Below are positions 1 to 8,997 of a DNA stretch of 64,000 nt, piece by piece. How positions within the stretch are numbered: the stretch's first letter is position 1; each line of letters begins with the position of its first letter. The notes beneath the pieces are model-generated. The model ran no database searches and was not told the origin of the DNA. It was given only the letters and a program-made list of their open reading frames with translations. A program made the translations under genes and the position numbers. The DNA is taken from assembly GCF_017310015.1 (NCBI RefSeq), contig NZ_CP022297.1:1178001-1242000 (forward strand), in the 5' to 3' direction. This DNA comes from Marinobacterium iners. GTDB lineage: Bacteria > Pseudomonadota > Gammaproteobacteria > Pseudomonadales > Balneatricaceae.

Positions 1-514
1 TGTTCGCGCCATGGGCCGCACGGCACGCGGTGTTCGCGGTGTGCGCATGGATGATGATGTCCAGGTCATAGCCCTGATGGTGCCGCAGGCAGGAGGCGAA
101 GTACTGACCGCTTCCGAGCACGGTTACGGCAAGAAGACCCGTGTGGACGAGTTCCCACTGCGCGGTCGTGGTGGTCAGGGTGTGATCGCCATGCAGTGTA
201 CCGAGCGTAACGGCCAGCTGGCCGGTGCGGTGCAGGTGTTCGAAGGCGACGATGTGATGCTGATCAGCAACCGCGGTACTCTGGTACGGACGCGCAGCAG
301 TGAAATCTCAAGTCTGGGCCGCAACACTCAGGGCGTGATGCTGATCCGCCTGGCTGAAGAAGAGGCGCTGGTGGGGATTGCGCGTATTGAAGAGCCTGAC
401 GAAGAGGATCTTGAAGCGGCAGAAGACAGTGCCGAATCACGCACCGAGGTACCGGAAGAGGCTGCCGATGATGCGCAGGATACTCAGGCTGATGATACCG
501 GCAGTGATGCCTGA
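1..514 (+). CDS. gyrA: DNA gyrase subunit A, C-terminal part
   Basis: This is the end of GyrA, the DNA-cleaving subunit of gyrase; the start lies before the window and the reading frame is already open at base 2. The visible part is the C-terminal DNA-wrapping beta-pinwheel: the MGRTARGVRG blade motif near the start and further repeats such as GRNTQGVMLIR. It closes with a strongly acidic tail rich in Glu and Asp, as in other gammaproteobacterial GyrA proteins. The Met at base 11 is internal, not a start. serC follows after 32 bases, the usual order of the gyrA-serC-pheA supraoperon. The identification is secure; nothing can be said about the catalytic half. Confidence 0.95.
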   Translation, partial: VRAMGRTARGVRGVRMDDDVQVIALMVPQAGGEVLTASEHGYGKKTRVDEFPLRGRGGQGVIAMQCTERNGQLAGAVQVFEGDDVMLISNRGTLVRTRSSEISSLGRNTQGVMLIRLAEEEALVGIARIEEPDEEDLEAAEDSAESRTEVPEEAADDAQDTQADDTGSDA

Positions 515-546
515 TTCCCTTTATCTAACTGGAATTCAAAGCTGAA

Positions 547-1629
547 ATGACACGTAAATACAATTTCAGTGCAGGGCCTTCAGCCCTGCCGGAAGAGGTG
601 CTGCAACAGGCACAGGCTGAGCTGCTGGACTGGCACGGTCAGGGGCTCTCTATTATGGAGATGAGCCATCGCAGTGACGAGTATGTTGGTGTTGCGGCTC
701 AGGCCGAGCAGGACCTGCGCGACCTGATGGGCATCCCGGCCAACTACAAGGTGCTGTTCCTGCAGGGTGGTGCAACGGCCCAGTTTGCCATGGTGCCGAT
801 GAACCTGCTGCGTGGTGCGAGCTGCGCGGACTATATCGATACCGGCATCTGGTCCGGCAAGGCGGTCAAGGAAGCCCGGCGCTATGCGCAGGTGAATGTG
901 GCTGCCAGCACCGCAGGCAATAACTACACCTCGGCACCGGCGCAGTCAGAACTGCAGCTGACACCTGGGGCGGCCTATCTGCATTACACCACCAACGAAA
1001 CCATTGGTGGTGTCGAGTTTGACTACATTCCCGACTGCGGCGATGTGCCACTGGTTGCTGATATGTCTTCCGATATTCTGTCTGTCCCTGTGGATGTCAG
1101 CCGCTTTGGCCTGATCTACGCCGGCGCACAGAAGAATATTGGTCCTGCTGGCCTGACGGTGGTGATCGTGCGTGAAGATTTGATCGGCCAGACGCTGGCG
1201 GGTACGCCAAGCATGTACGACTACAAAATCCACGCTGACGCCGACTCCATGAACAACACGCCGCCGACCTTTGGCTGGTATTTGGCCGGGCTGGTGTTCC
1301 AGTGGCTCAAGCGCCAGGGCGGTGTAGAGGCGATGGCCGAACTGAACCGCCGCAAGGCCGCTAAGCTCTATGCGGCCATTGATGCCAGCGATTTCTACGG
1401 CAATCCGGTAGCGATCAACAACCGTTCCATCATGAATGTGCCGTTTACGCTGGCCGATGCCGCTTTGGAAAAACGTTTCCTTGAACTGGCAGAAGCAGAA
1501 GGAATGCTCAATCTTCAGGGGCATCGCTCTGTTGGTGGCATGCGGGCGAGCATCTATAACGCGGTACCAGAAGCGGCGGTGGATGCGTTGATCGACTTCA
1601 TGCAGCGGTTCGAAAAAGAGCAGGCCTGA
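547..1629 (+). CDS. serC: Phosphoserine aminotransferase
   Basis: SerC transfers an amino group from glutamate to 3-phosphohydroxypyruvate in serine synthesis and also serves pyridoxine synthesis. The 360-residue protein has the family length. It begins with the typical FSAGPSALP segment and carries the PLP-binding Lys196 in GAQKNIGPAG; the HRS motif near residue 41 fits the phosphate site. The ATG has only a weak ribosome site upstream, but the N-terminus aligns with the family. The stop is two bases from pheA, so translation is probably coupled. It heads the aromatic/serine supraoperon that runs to rpsA. Confidence 0.97.
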   Translation: MTRKYNFSAGPSALPEEVLQQAQAELLDWHGQGLSIMEMSHRSDEYVGVAAQAEQDLRDLMGIPANYKVLFLQGGATAQFAMVPMNLLRGASCADYIDTGIWSGKAVKEARRYAQVNVAASTAGNNYTSAPAQSELQLTPGAAYLHYTTNETIGGVEFDYIPDCGDVPLVADMSSDILSVPVDVSRFGLIYAGAQKNIGPAGLTVVIVREDLIGQTLAGTPSMYDYKIHADADSMNNTPPTFGWYLAGLVFQWLKRQGGVEAMAELNRRKAAKLYAAIDASDFYGNPVAINNRSIMNVPFTLADAALEKRFLELAEAEGMLNLQGHRSVGGMRASIYNAVPEAAVDALIDFMQRFEKEQA

Positions 1630-1631
1630 GT

Positions 1632-2522
1632 ATGAAGGCGACTGACAAGGGTGCGGTAGATACGCAGGAAGCGGAACTGCGGGTGTTGCGTGATCGCATC
1701 GATACGGTGGATCGTCAGATCCACCAGCTGCTGAATGATCGCGCCCGGCTGGCACAGGGCGTGGCTGAAGTGAAGGAGCGCTATCGCGAAGGGGGCGAGA
1801 CACCGGTATTTTACCGACCTGAACGTGAAGCGCAGGTGTTGAGAGCCGTAATGGCCCGCAACGAGGGGCCGTTGCCCGATCAGGCCGTTGCACGCCTGTT
1901 TCGCGAGATCATGTCGGTCTGCCTTGCGCTTGAGCAGCCGATGCGTGCGGTGTTCCTCGGTCCTGAAGGCACCTTTACACAGCAGGCAGCGCAGAAGCAT
2001 TTCGGGCAGGCTGTTCATTGTCAGGCGTTGCCAAGCCTGGAGCAGGTGTTCAGTGAAGTGGAGCAGGGCAGTGCTCACTATGCGGTTGTCCCCATCGAGA
2101 GTGAGGATGCCGGTTTGATCCGGCATACGCTGGATCTGTTTCGCCGCTTCGGCCTGTATATATGCGGTGAAGTGGAGCTGGCTCCCGAAGCGGCAGCGCA
2201 GGCCACTGATCGTTGCCCCCGTTTTCTGGTCGTTGGTCGTGAAGCGATTGGTCCCAGCGGTGATGACAAAACCTCACTGTTGCTCATCTGCCGTGATGAG
2301 CCTGGCGTGCTGCATGATCTTTTGTCGCCTTTTCACCGACGCAATATCAGTCTGACGCGTCTGGAAACACGCAGCAGCGGTGAGCACGACTGGAAAATGC
2401 TGTTCTATATTGATTTCGAAGGTCATCGTGAAGATCCCGCAGTTATCGAATTGCTGACGGAACTGGATGGTCTCGATATCGAGGTAAAATTTCTCGGATC
2501 CTACCCGAAAGCGGTGCTCTGA
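1632..2522 (+). CDS. pheA: Chorismate mutase / ACT protein with gutted prephenate dehydratase domain
   Basis: By position and ends this is PheA, the bifunctional chorismate mutase-prephenate dehydratase. Residues 15-103 are a complete AroQ chorismate mutase domain with the expected Arg, Lys and YRPERE residues. Residues 215-296 are the regulatory ACT domain ending in the typical LGSYPKAVL. Between them the dehydratase domain is severely reduced: the family segment between ICGEVEL (178-183) and RFLVVG (197-202) is about 90 residues, here only 13 (184-196). The catalytic Thr-Arg-Phe is replaced by CPRF, the SHPQAL region is absent and the usual ENS motif has become ESED (156-159). The frame stays open at 296 residues against about 360-385 for the family. 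I infer an active mutase that cannot dehydrate prephenate. Confidence 0.85.
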   Translation: MKATDKGAVDTQEAELRVLRDRIDTVDRQIHQLLNDRARLAQGVAEVKERYREGGETPVFYRPEREAQVLRAVMARNEGPLPDQAVARLFREIMSVCLALEQPMRAVFLGPEGTFTQQAAQKHFGQAVHCQALPSLEQVFSEVEQGSAHYAVVPIESEDAGLIRHTLDLFRRFGLYICGEVELAPEAAAQATDRCPRFLVVGREAIGPSGDDKTSLLLICRDEPGVLHDLLSPFHRRNISLTRLETRSSGEHDWKMLFYIDFEGHREDPAVIELLTELDGLDIEVKFLGSYPKAVL

Positions 2523-2549
2523 GTTCATACAGTATAAGGATGCCAAGGG

Positions 2550-3653
2550 ATGTCATGTGATTTTATGGCACTGGCGACACCTGGAGTACAGGGGTTGCAC
2601 CCCTACGAAGCAGGCAAGCCGGTTGAGGAGCTGGAGCGTGAGCTGGGGATACACGATATCATCAAGCTTGCCAGCAATGAGAATCCGCTGGGACCCAGTG
2701 CGTATGCGATTGAAGCTATACAGAAAGCATTGGCCGAAGCTACCCGTTACCCAGACAGTAATGGCTTTCGTCTCAAGGCGGCGCTGCATCAATATTATGG
2801 ACTGATGCCAGAACAGCTGACGCTGGGTAACGGCTCCAACGACGTGCTTGAGCTGATCGCGCGTGCCTTTCTTCAACCCGGAGATGAGGTTATCTTCTCC
2901 GAATACGCCTTTGCGGTGTATCCCATTGTGACTCAGGCCTGTAGTGCCAAGGCGGTCATCACGCCCGCTCGTGATTATGGCCACAATCTTCAGGCGATGG
3001 CTGAAGCCATTACAGAAAGTACCCGCCTGATTTTCATTGCCAACCCGAATAACCCAACCGGCACCGCCTTGATGCGTGACGAGCTGACAGCATTTCTGGC
3101 AGCCGTGCCGGAGCATGTCATTGTCGTGCTGGATGAAGCCTATACGGAATATGTTGAGGCTGGAGACTTTCCGGATGGGCTGGAGTTACTGCCTCAGTTC
3201 CCGAATCTGGTGGTGACCCGCACATTTTCCAAGGCCTGGGGGCTTGCCGGCCTGCGCGTCGGTTTTGCTGCCGCCAGTACAGTGATTACCGATCTGCTTA
3301 ACCGTGTACGGCAACCGTTCAATGTATCCCATCTCGCGCTTGCGGCTGCTGAGGCTGTTCTGGATGACGGTGATTACCTGGCTCGCAGTGTCGAGCTTAA
3401 TCGCAGGGGAATGGCTCAGCTCGAGCAGGGGCTGAAACAGCTTGGAGTCGGTTATATCCCCTCGTTCGGGAACTTCATCACTGCCGATATGGCACGCCCG
3501 GCCCAGCCCCTGTTTCAGGCACTGCTGCATGAAGGCGTGATCGTGCGGCCATTGGGCGGATACCGGATGCCTCAGCATCTGCGTATCAGTATCGGTCTGA
3601 CAAATGAAAATGACCGGTTCCTGCGGGCACTCAAACAGGTGCTGGCGTGCTGA
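2550..3653 (+). CDS. hisC: Histidinol-phosphate / aromatic aminotransferase
   Basis: A fold-type I PLP aminotransferase of the HisC family. In this supraoperon position the enzyme is thought to act on both histidinol phosphate and aromatic 2-oxoacids or prephenate. Visible signatures are ASNENPLGPS at 41-50, the NPNNPTG motif at 165-171, the DEAY segment at 195-198 and the PLP Lys228 in TFSKAWGLAG. Length 367 is normal. The start ATG follows an AAGG-type ribosome site; an ATG 15 bases downstream is the alternative. It overlaps the next gene by seven bases, so it is translated with tyrA-aroA. Confidence 0.93.
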   Translation: MSCDFMALATPGVQGLHPYEAGKPVEELERELGIHDIIKLASNENPLGPSAYAIEAIQKALAEATRYPDSNGFRLKAALHQYYGLMPEQLTLGNGSNDVLELIARAFLQPGDEVIFSEYAFAVYPIVTQACSAKAVITPARDYGHNLQAMAEAITESTRLIFIANPNNPTGTALMRDELTAFLAAVPEHVIVVLDEAYTEYVEAGDFPDGLELLPQFPNLVVTRTFSKAWGLAGLRVGFAAASTVITDLLNRVRQPFNVSHLALAAAEAVLDDGDYLARSVELNRRGMAQLEQGLKQLGVGYIPSFGNFITADMARPAQPLFQALLHEGVIVRPLGGYRMPQHLRISIGLTNENDRFLRALKQVLAC

Positions 3654-5884
3654 ACTACTCTGGTAAGTCGCAATACCAGCTCGACAGAGTGCTGATCATT
3701 GGCTTGGGGCTGATAGGTGGCTCTTTTGCCAAGGCACTGAAGATTCGTTCCTGTGTTCGTGAAATCGTGGGTGCCGATCGCAGTGAGGAGGAGTGCCGGC
3801 TGGGTCTCGAGCTGGGTGTGATTGATCGTGTTGCCACTGACCTTGAAGCGGAAGTGTCAGCGGCTGATCTGATCGTCCTGGCCGTTCCGGTCAAGGCGAT
3901 GGAAAGTGTGCTTGAACAGATTCGTCCCTGGCTGCGTTTGCGCACACTGGTGACGGATGTCGGCAGCACCAAGGGAAGCCTGGTAGCAGCCGCACGTCGT
4001 CTGTTCGGGCAATTGCCACCGACCTTTATTCCTGGGCACCCCATTGCCGGTGCCGAGAAAAGCGGTGTGCGTGCTGCCGATGCTGACCTGTTCGAGCGAC
4101 ATAAGGTGATCCTAACACCGCTGCCCGAGACCGATCCAAATGCCACGCTTGAGTTGGCACGCCTGTGGCAGGCGGTAGGTGCCGAAGTATTGCAGATGGA
4201 AGTTGAACGGCATGATGAAGTGCTGGCTGCAACAAGCCACTTGCCGCACCTGCTGGCATTTTCGTTGGTCGATACACTGGCGCGTGAAGAGGAAAATCTG
4301 GATATTTTTCGTTATGCCGCAGGCGGCTTTCGTGACTTCACGCGCATTGCTGCCAGCGACCCAACCATGTGGCATGACATCTGTGTTGCCAATCGAAGTG
4401 CGGTGCTGGCGCAGATTGATCGTTATACCACCGGTCTGACTCGTCTGCGCAGTGCCATTGACACTGGCGATAGCCAGACGATGCTGGGAATCTTCACGCG
4501 AGCCAAGGCGGCTCGAGATCACTTTACCCGATTACTGACGGGGTCAGCCTATTCATCGAATGATCATGCGGCTGGAGTAAGCTTGCGTGTCAGCAGTGAT
4601 GCTGCACCAGTAGGTGAACTGGTATTGCCGGGTGATAAGTCGGTTTCACACAGGGCGATTATTCTTGCGGCCATAGCCGATGGCGTAACGGATATCAGTG
4701 GTTTTCTCGAAAGTGAAGACAGCCTGGCGACGTTGCAGGCAATGCGTGATATGGGCGTAGTCATTGAAGGTCCGCATCAGGGCAGGGTCAGAATCTACGG
4801 AGTTGGCCTGCATGGGCTTAAACCGCCACCCGGGCCGCTCTACCTGGGTCACTCAGCTACCTCGATGCGTCTTTTGGCGGGTGTGCTGGTCGCTCAGCCG
4901 TTCGATACCGAGCTGTTCGGTGACGAGTCCCTGAGTCAACGCAATATGTCACGTGTGGCGGAGCCGCTGCGTCTGATGGGAGCGGATATTGAAACCGGTA
5001 TTGGCGGCTGCCCGCCACTGAAAATAAAAGGGGGGCGCAGGTTGCGGGGTGTTCGCTATACCCTGCCGATGCCCAGTGCACAGGTTAAATCAGCGCTGCT
5101 GCTGGCAGGGTTGTGGGCAGAAGGTGAAACCCGAGTGGTTGAGCCGGTGGCGACACGTGATCACACCGAACGGATGCTGTCAGCGCTTGGAGTTGATATG
5201 AGCAGTGACGCCGGGGAGGTCTGCCTTAAACCTGCTCAATCGCTGCGAGCTGCACCTATCGAAGTTCCGCGCGACCTGTCCTGGGCGACACTGTTTATGC
5301 TGGTAGCCAGTCTCAGCCCTGGGGCTGACCTGCTGCTCAAAGGGGTGGGTATTAATCCCAGTCGAGCGGGTGCGCTGCGCGTGCTTGAGCGCATGGGGGC
5401 TGTCATTACACTGTCTGAGCAGCACCTCCAGGCAGGGGAACCGGTAGCCGATATTCATGTCAAGGCGGGGCGGCCACTGTCTGCAGTGACAGTGGACCTG
5501 TCAGATCTTGCCACGGCCAGCGACGAGGTACCTCTGTTGTTGGTGGCTGCAGCCTGTGCAGTGGGACACAGCCGATTTACCGGGCTGGATGGATTGCGTC
5601 GCAAGGAGGAAAATCCGGTGGCGCAAACAGCGCAGCTGTTACAGCAATTGGGTGTGCGGCTAGAGCTGGATAATGACCGAATCGAAGTAACCGGTGGGTG
5701 CATCGAGGGTGGTGAGATCATGTTGAATGGGCAGATCCGGGTTGCCATGGCGGCGCTGGCGGCTGGGCTCTGCGGCGAAAATACACTCAAAATTGGCGGA
5801 GGCGGCTGTTTGTTGGCAGCATGCCCCGATCTGATCGAGTTGATGCAAAGACTGGGTCTGAATGTGCATAAGGAGGAGGGCTGA
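3647..5884 (+). CDS. tyrA-aroA: Prephenate dehydrogenase fused to EPSP synthase (divergent EPSP half)
   Basis: One chain carries two shikimate-pathway enzymes, a fusion known from Pseudomonas and relatives. Residues 13-300 are prephenate dehydrogenase: NAD motif GLGLIGG (19-25), GSTKG, and His131 in GHPIAGAEKSG. Residues 315-745 are EPSP synthase, with the substrate loop LPGDKSVSHRA (327-337) and SAQVKSA intact. Several family motifs differ: GN-S/A-G/A-T is GHSAT (401-405, with Ala404 at the position of Gly96 in E. coli), GDPSS is RDLSW (542-546), KESDR is KEENP (653-657) and DHRIAM is QIRVAM (696-701). The dehydrogenase should work; the synthase half may be impaired or altered. The start is a GTG inside hisC; cmk overlaps its stop by one base. 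Confidence 0.92.
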   Translation: MLNYSGKSQYQLDRVLIIGLGLIGGSFAKALKIRSCVREIVGADRSEEECRLGLELGVIDRVATDLEAEVSAADLIVLAVPVKAMESVLEQIRPWLRLRTLVTDVGSTKGSLVAAARRLFGQLPPTFIPGHPIAGAEKSGVRAADADLFERHKVILTPLPETDPNATLELARLWQAVGAEVLQMEVERHDEVLAATSHLPHLLAFSLVDTLAREEENLDIFRYAAGGFRDFTRIAASDPTMWHDICVANRSAVLAQIDRYTTGLTRLRSAIDTGDSQTMLGIFTRAKAARDHFTRLLTGSAYSSNDHAAGVSLRVSSDAAPVGELVLPGDKSVSHRAIILAAIADGVTDISGFLESEDSLATLQAMRDMGVVIEGPHQGRVRIYGVGLHGLKPPPGPLYLGHSATSMRLLAGVLVAQPFDTELFGDESLSQRNMSRVAEPLRLMGADIETGIGGCPPLKIKGGRRLRGVRYTLPMPSAQVKSALLLAGLWAEGETRVVEPVATRDHTERMLSALGVDMSSDAGEVCLKPAQSLRAAPIEVPRDLSWATLFMLVASLSPGADLLLKGVGINPSRAGALRVLERMGAVITLSEQHLQAGEPVADIHVKAGRPLSAVTVDLSDLATASDEVPLLLVAAACAVGHSRFTGLDGLRRKEENPVAQTAQLLQQLGVRLELDNDRIEVTGGCIEGGEIMLNGQIRVAMAALAAGLCGENTLKIGGGGCLLAACPDLIELMQRLGLNVHKEEG

Positions 5885-6576
5885 TGTCCAGCCAGGAAAA
5901 ACAGGCCGCCGTCATTACGGTGGATGGCCCCAGTGGGTCGGGCAAGGGAACAGTCTGTCAGTTGCTGGCACGCGAGTTGGGCTGGCACCTGCTGGACAGT
6001 GGTGCGCTGTATCGCGTAACCGCTTTGGCTGCCCGTCACCATGGGGTTGAGCTGGATGATGTAGAGGCGCTGGAAGTACTGGCGGCTCACCTTGATGTGC
6101 GTTTCAAGGCGACAGATGGGGGGGATACTCAGATTATCCTTGAAGGCGAAGAAGTGACCCATGCCATCCGTAACGAGCGGGTAGGAGAGGATGCTTCGGT
6201 AGTGGCGGCGCTGGGACCCGTGCGTGAGGCTTTGTTGAGCCGTCAGCGTGATTTTGCGCTTGCGCCGGGACTGGTGGCTGACGGTCGTGATATGGGGACG
6301 GTGGTGTTCCCCCAGGCCGGTTTGAAAATATACCTTGATGCCAGTGCCGAAGAGCGTGCACAACGACGTTATAAGCAGTTGATTAGCAAGGAACCCGGTG
6401 CTAGCCTTGGTGATATATTGAACGATATAAAGGCGCGTGATGCACGCGACATGAATCGTGCAGTTGCGCCCCTTAAGCCGGCGCCGGATGCGGTGATACT
6501 GGATTCCACCTTGATGAGCATTAAAGAGGTGTTACAAGCCGTATTGGATGAGGCAAGACACAGAGGCCTACGTTGA
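5884..6576 (+). CDS. cmk: Cytidylate kinase
   Basis: Cmk phosphorylates CMP and dCMP to the diphosphates. The P-loop GPSGSGKGT sits at residues 15-23, followed by LDSGALYR, the CMP-binding signature; DGRDMGTVVFP is the family's central motif. Length 230 is typical. Its ATG overlaps the tyrA-aroA stop as TGATG, which implies translational coupling, and it ends 28 bases before the rpsA start, the widely conserved cmk-rpsA pair. Confidence 0.97.
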   Translation: MSSQEKQAAVITVDGPSGSGKGTVCQLLARELGWHLLDSGALYRVTALAARHHGVELDDVEALEVLAAHLDVRFKATDGGDTQIILEGEEVTHAIRNERVGEDASVVAALGPVREALLSRQRDFALAPGLVADGRDMGTVVFPQAGLKIYLDASAEERAQRRYKQLISKEPGASLGDILNDIKARDARDMNRAVAPLKPAPDAVILDSTLMSIKEVLQAVLDEARHRGLR

Positions 6577-6604
6577 TGTAGCCGAAACCTGGGAAGGATC
6601 AGTA

Positions 6605-8287
6605 ATGAGCGAAAGTTTTGCGGAGCTGTTCGAAGAGAGTCTGAAAGAGCTGGATATGGCGCCGGGTTCCATTGTAACCGGCACTGTTGTGGCGATTGAG
6701 AATGACTTTGTGATCGTCAATGCCGGACTTAAGTCCGAGGGGGTTATCCCTCTGGAACAGTTCCGTAATGACAAGGGAGAAGTCGATCTGAAGGTGGGTG
6801 ACGAGGTACGTGTTGCCCTCGAAGCACTGGAAGATGGCTTTGGCTCGACTGTCCTCTCGCGTGAGCGTGCCAAGCGTGCCGAATCCTGGGGAGTGCTGGA
6901 GCAGGCCTACGAGGCAGGCGAAAGTGTGCATGGTCATATCGTGGGTCGGGTGCGTGGTGGCCTCACGGTCGAGGTCAATGGCCTCAATGCCTTCCTGCCA
7001 GGTTCTCTGGTAGATATTCGCCCGCTGCGTGATACCTCTCACCTTGAAGGTCAGGAACTGGAGTTCCGCATCGTCAAGCTGGATCAGCGCAGCAACAATC
7101 TGGTGGTATCTCGCCGTGCCGTGCTGGAGGAAGTCTACAGCAAGGAACGTGAAAAGCTGCTGGAAAAAATGGAAGAAGGCCTGGTGGTCAAAGGGATCGT
7201 CAAGAACCTTACCGACTACGGTGCCTTTATCGATCTGGGTGGTATCGACGGCCTGCTCCATATTACCGATATTGCCTGGAAGCGAGTCAAGCACCCGAGC
7301 GAAGTACTCAACGTCGGTGATGAAATCGATGTGAAGGTGCTGAAATACGATCCTGAGCGCAAGCGCGTTTCTCTGGGTCTGAAGCAGCTGCAGGAAGATC
7401 CCTGGAATCAGCTGACCAAGGAATATACCGTTGGCAGCAAGGTCAAGGCGCGGGTTACCAACTTGACCGATTACGGTTGCTTTGCGGAAATCAGTACCGG
7501 CGTTGAAGGTTTGGTGCATGTGTCCGAAATGGACTGGACCAACAAGAATATCCATCCCTCCAAGGCAGTTCAGGTAGGGGAAGAGATCGAAGTCATGATC
7601 CTCGATATCGATCAGCAGCGCCGGCGTATATCACTGGGTATGAAACAGTGCCAGCCGAACCCCTGGGAAGCCTTCTCCAGTCAGTTTGCCAAGGGTGACC
7701 GGCTCAAGGGGCGGGTGCGCTCCATTACCGATTTTGGTGTCTTTATCGGGCTTGATGGCGGCATTGACGGTCTGGTCCATCTCTCCGACCTGTCATGGGA
7801 CCTGCCGGGCGAAGAAGCGATGAAGGCGTACAACAAGGGGGATGAGGTCGAAGCCGTTGTGCTGTCGATTGATCCGGAGCGTGAGCGAGTTGCGCTGGGT
7901 ATCAAGCAGCTCGATTCCGATCCCTTCACAGAGTATGCCGATCAGCATCCGAAGGGCAGCCGTGTCAGGGGTACTATTCGTGAGGTAACGCCGCGCCAGG
8001 CTTTGGTAGAGCTTGCCGAGGGTGTTGAAGGTGTGCTCAAGGTCGCGGAGCTTTCGCATGACCACATCGCTGATCTGACTACTGAGCTTAAATCAGGTGA
8101 TCAACTCGAAGCAGCGGTTCAGAGTGTCGATCGCCGTAACCGAACACTCAACCTGTCGGTGCGTCAGTTGGAACAGGAGCAGACCCGTCAGGCGATGAAG
8201 TCCGTTCAGGAGCAGCCGGTTGAGGACGCAGGTCCGAAGACCATCGGTGACCTGATCAAGGAACAGATGAAAAAACAGGACTCCTGA
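6605..8287 (+). CDS. rpsA: 30S ribosomal protein S1
   Basis: S1 unwinds and docks mRNA leaders on the 30S subunit. The 560-residue protein has six S1/OB repeats; the canonical repeats read as LTDYGAFIDLGG-IDGLLHITD and close variants, and the last two are more degenerate as usual. I chose the ATG at 6605 (MSESFAELFEES), which matches the E. coli N-terminus and follows a GGAAGGATC ribosome site; an upstream in-frame ATG inside cmk would add 19 residues and is unlikely. Confidence 0.97.
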   Translation: MSESFAELFEESLKELDMAPGSIVTGTVVAIENDFVIVNAGLKSEGVIPLEQFRNDKGEVDLKVGDEVRVALEALEDGFGSTVLSRERAKRAESWGVLEQAYEAGESVHGHIVGRVRGGLTVEVNGLNAFLPGSLVDIRPLRDTSHLEGQELEFRIVKLDQRSNNLVVSRRAVLEEVYSKEREKLLEKMEEGLVVKGIVKNLTDYGAFIDLGGIDGLLHITDIAWKRVKHPSEVLNVGDEIDVKVLKYDPERKRVSLGLKQLQEDPWNQLTKEYTVGSKVKARVTNLTDYGCFAEISTGVEGLVHVSEMDWTNKNIHPSKAVQVGEEIEVMILDIDQQRRRISLGMKQCQPNPWEAFSSQFAKGDRLKGRVRSITDFGVFIGLDGGIDGLVHLSDLSWDLPGEEAMKAYNKGDEVEAVVLSIDPERERVALGIKQLDSDPFTEYADQHPKGSRVRGTIREVTPRQALVELAEGVEGVLKVAELSHDHIADLTTELKSGDQLEAAVQSVDRRNRTLNLSVRQLEQEQTRQAMKSVQEQPVEDAGPKTIGDLIKEQMKKQDS

Positions 8288-8308
8288 GCCAACGGCTCAA
8301 GTTCGACT

Positions 8309-8330
8309 CCGCACCCGGGGCCGGGTGCGG
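8309..8330. other. Perfect GC-rich inverted repeat between rpsA and ihfB
   Basis: CCGCACCCGG and CCGGGTGCGG form a 10-bp perfect stem with a two-base centre, just after the rpsA stop. It has no T-run, so it is more likely an mRNA processing or attenuation hairpin than a full intrinsic terminator. A smaller stem GAGCC-AAC-GGCTC overlaps the rpsA stop. Confidence 0.55.
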
Positions 8331-8354
8331 AACCTGGTCTCAACCGGAGGTGTT

Positions 8355-8651
8355 ATGACCAAGTCTGAGTTGATCGAGCGCTTGATAGACGCGCATCCTG
8401 AGCTGTCTGTGAAAGATGTGGAGCTGGCAGTGAAAACCATGCTGGATCACATGACCGATGCACTCTCTACCGGTGAGCGCATTGAGATTCGCGGTTTTGG
8501 CAGCTTCTCGTTACACTATCGGGCACCGAGAATGGGGCGGAACCCGAAAACCGGCGAAGCGGTACCCTTGCCGGCCAAGCACGTTCCCCACTTCAAGCCT
8601 GGCAAGGAACTGAGAGATCAGGTCAATGAAGGACTCAAGACCGGCTATTGA
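8355..8651 (+). CDS. ihfB: Integration host factor subunit beta
   Basis: IHF-beta pairs with IHF-alpha to bend DNA sharply at sites used in recombination, replication and transcription. The 98-residue protein starts MTKSELIERL and has the HU/IHF beta-arm region RMGRNPKTGEAV. The chosen ATG follows GGAGG by four bases; an upstream in-frame start would add ten unconserved residues. rpsA-ihfB-lapA is a conserved order. Confidence 0.96.
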   Translation: MTKSELIERLIDAHPELSVKDVELAVKTMLDHMTDALSTGERIEIRGFGSFSLHYRAPRMGRNPKTGEAVPLPAKHVPHFKPGKELRDQVNEGLKTGY

Positions 8652-8690
8652 TCTCTTGTACCGGGGCGGTACAACGCAGAGGAATTACGA

Positions 8691-8996
8691 GTGAACTGGC
8701 TTAAAAACCTGATTACCATAGTGCTGGGGCTGATCGTTATCGGTGTCGGTATTCTGTTCACCATTCACAACACAGATCAGGTCACCATTGATCTGGTGTT
8801 CTTTCAGCTGCCGCAGGCAAGTCTGTCACTCTGGTTGATTGCGACTTTTGTTCTGGGCGCTCTGTGCGGCATTGTGCTGAGCATTTTGACCATTCTGTCC
8901 CTTAAAACGAGGCTCCACTCTTCTCAACGCAAGGTGGTTGCCTTTCGCAAGGAGCTGGACCAGTTGCGCACGGCTGGCCTGAAAGACAGTACCTGA
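8691..8996 (+). CDS. lapA: Lipopolysaccharide assembly protein A (DUF1049)
   Basis: LapA is a small inner-membrane protein that works with LapB in balancing lipopolysaccharide synthesis. The 101-residue protein has two membrane segments, about residues 5-23 and 42-65, then a short basic helical tail. The start is GTG after AGAGGAA. Its stop is one base from the lapB ATG, so the two are co-translated. The family (DUF1049/LapA) and gene order support the call. Confidence 0.9.
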   Translation: MNWLKNLITIVLGLIVIGVGILFTIHNTDQVTIDLVFFQLPQASLSLWLIATFVLGALCGIVLSILTILSLKTRLHSSQRKVVAFRKELDQLRTAGLKDST

Positions 8997-8997
8997 A

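Noticed and set aside
946..2126. Two overlapping minus-strand ORFs opposite serC and pheA
   Set aside because: No family features, and both lie entirely over conserved plus-strand genes.
1632..2522. Calling pheA a plain pseudogene
   Set aside because: The frame is open from start to stop, both outer domains are well preserved and translation is coupled to serC, so a reduced but expressed protein is more likely.
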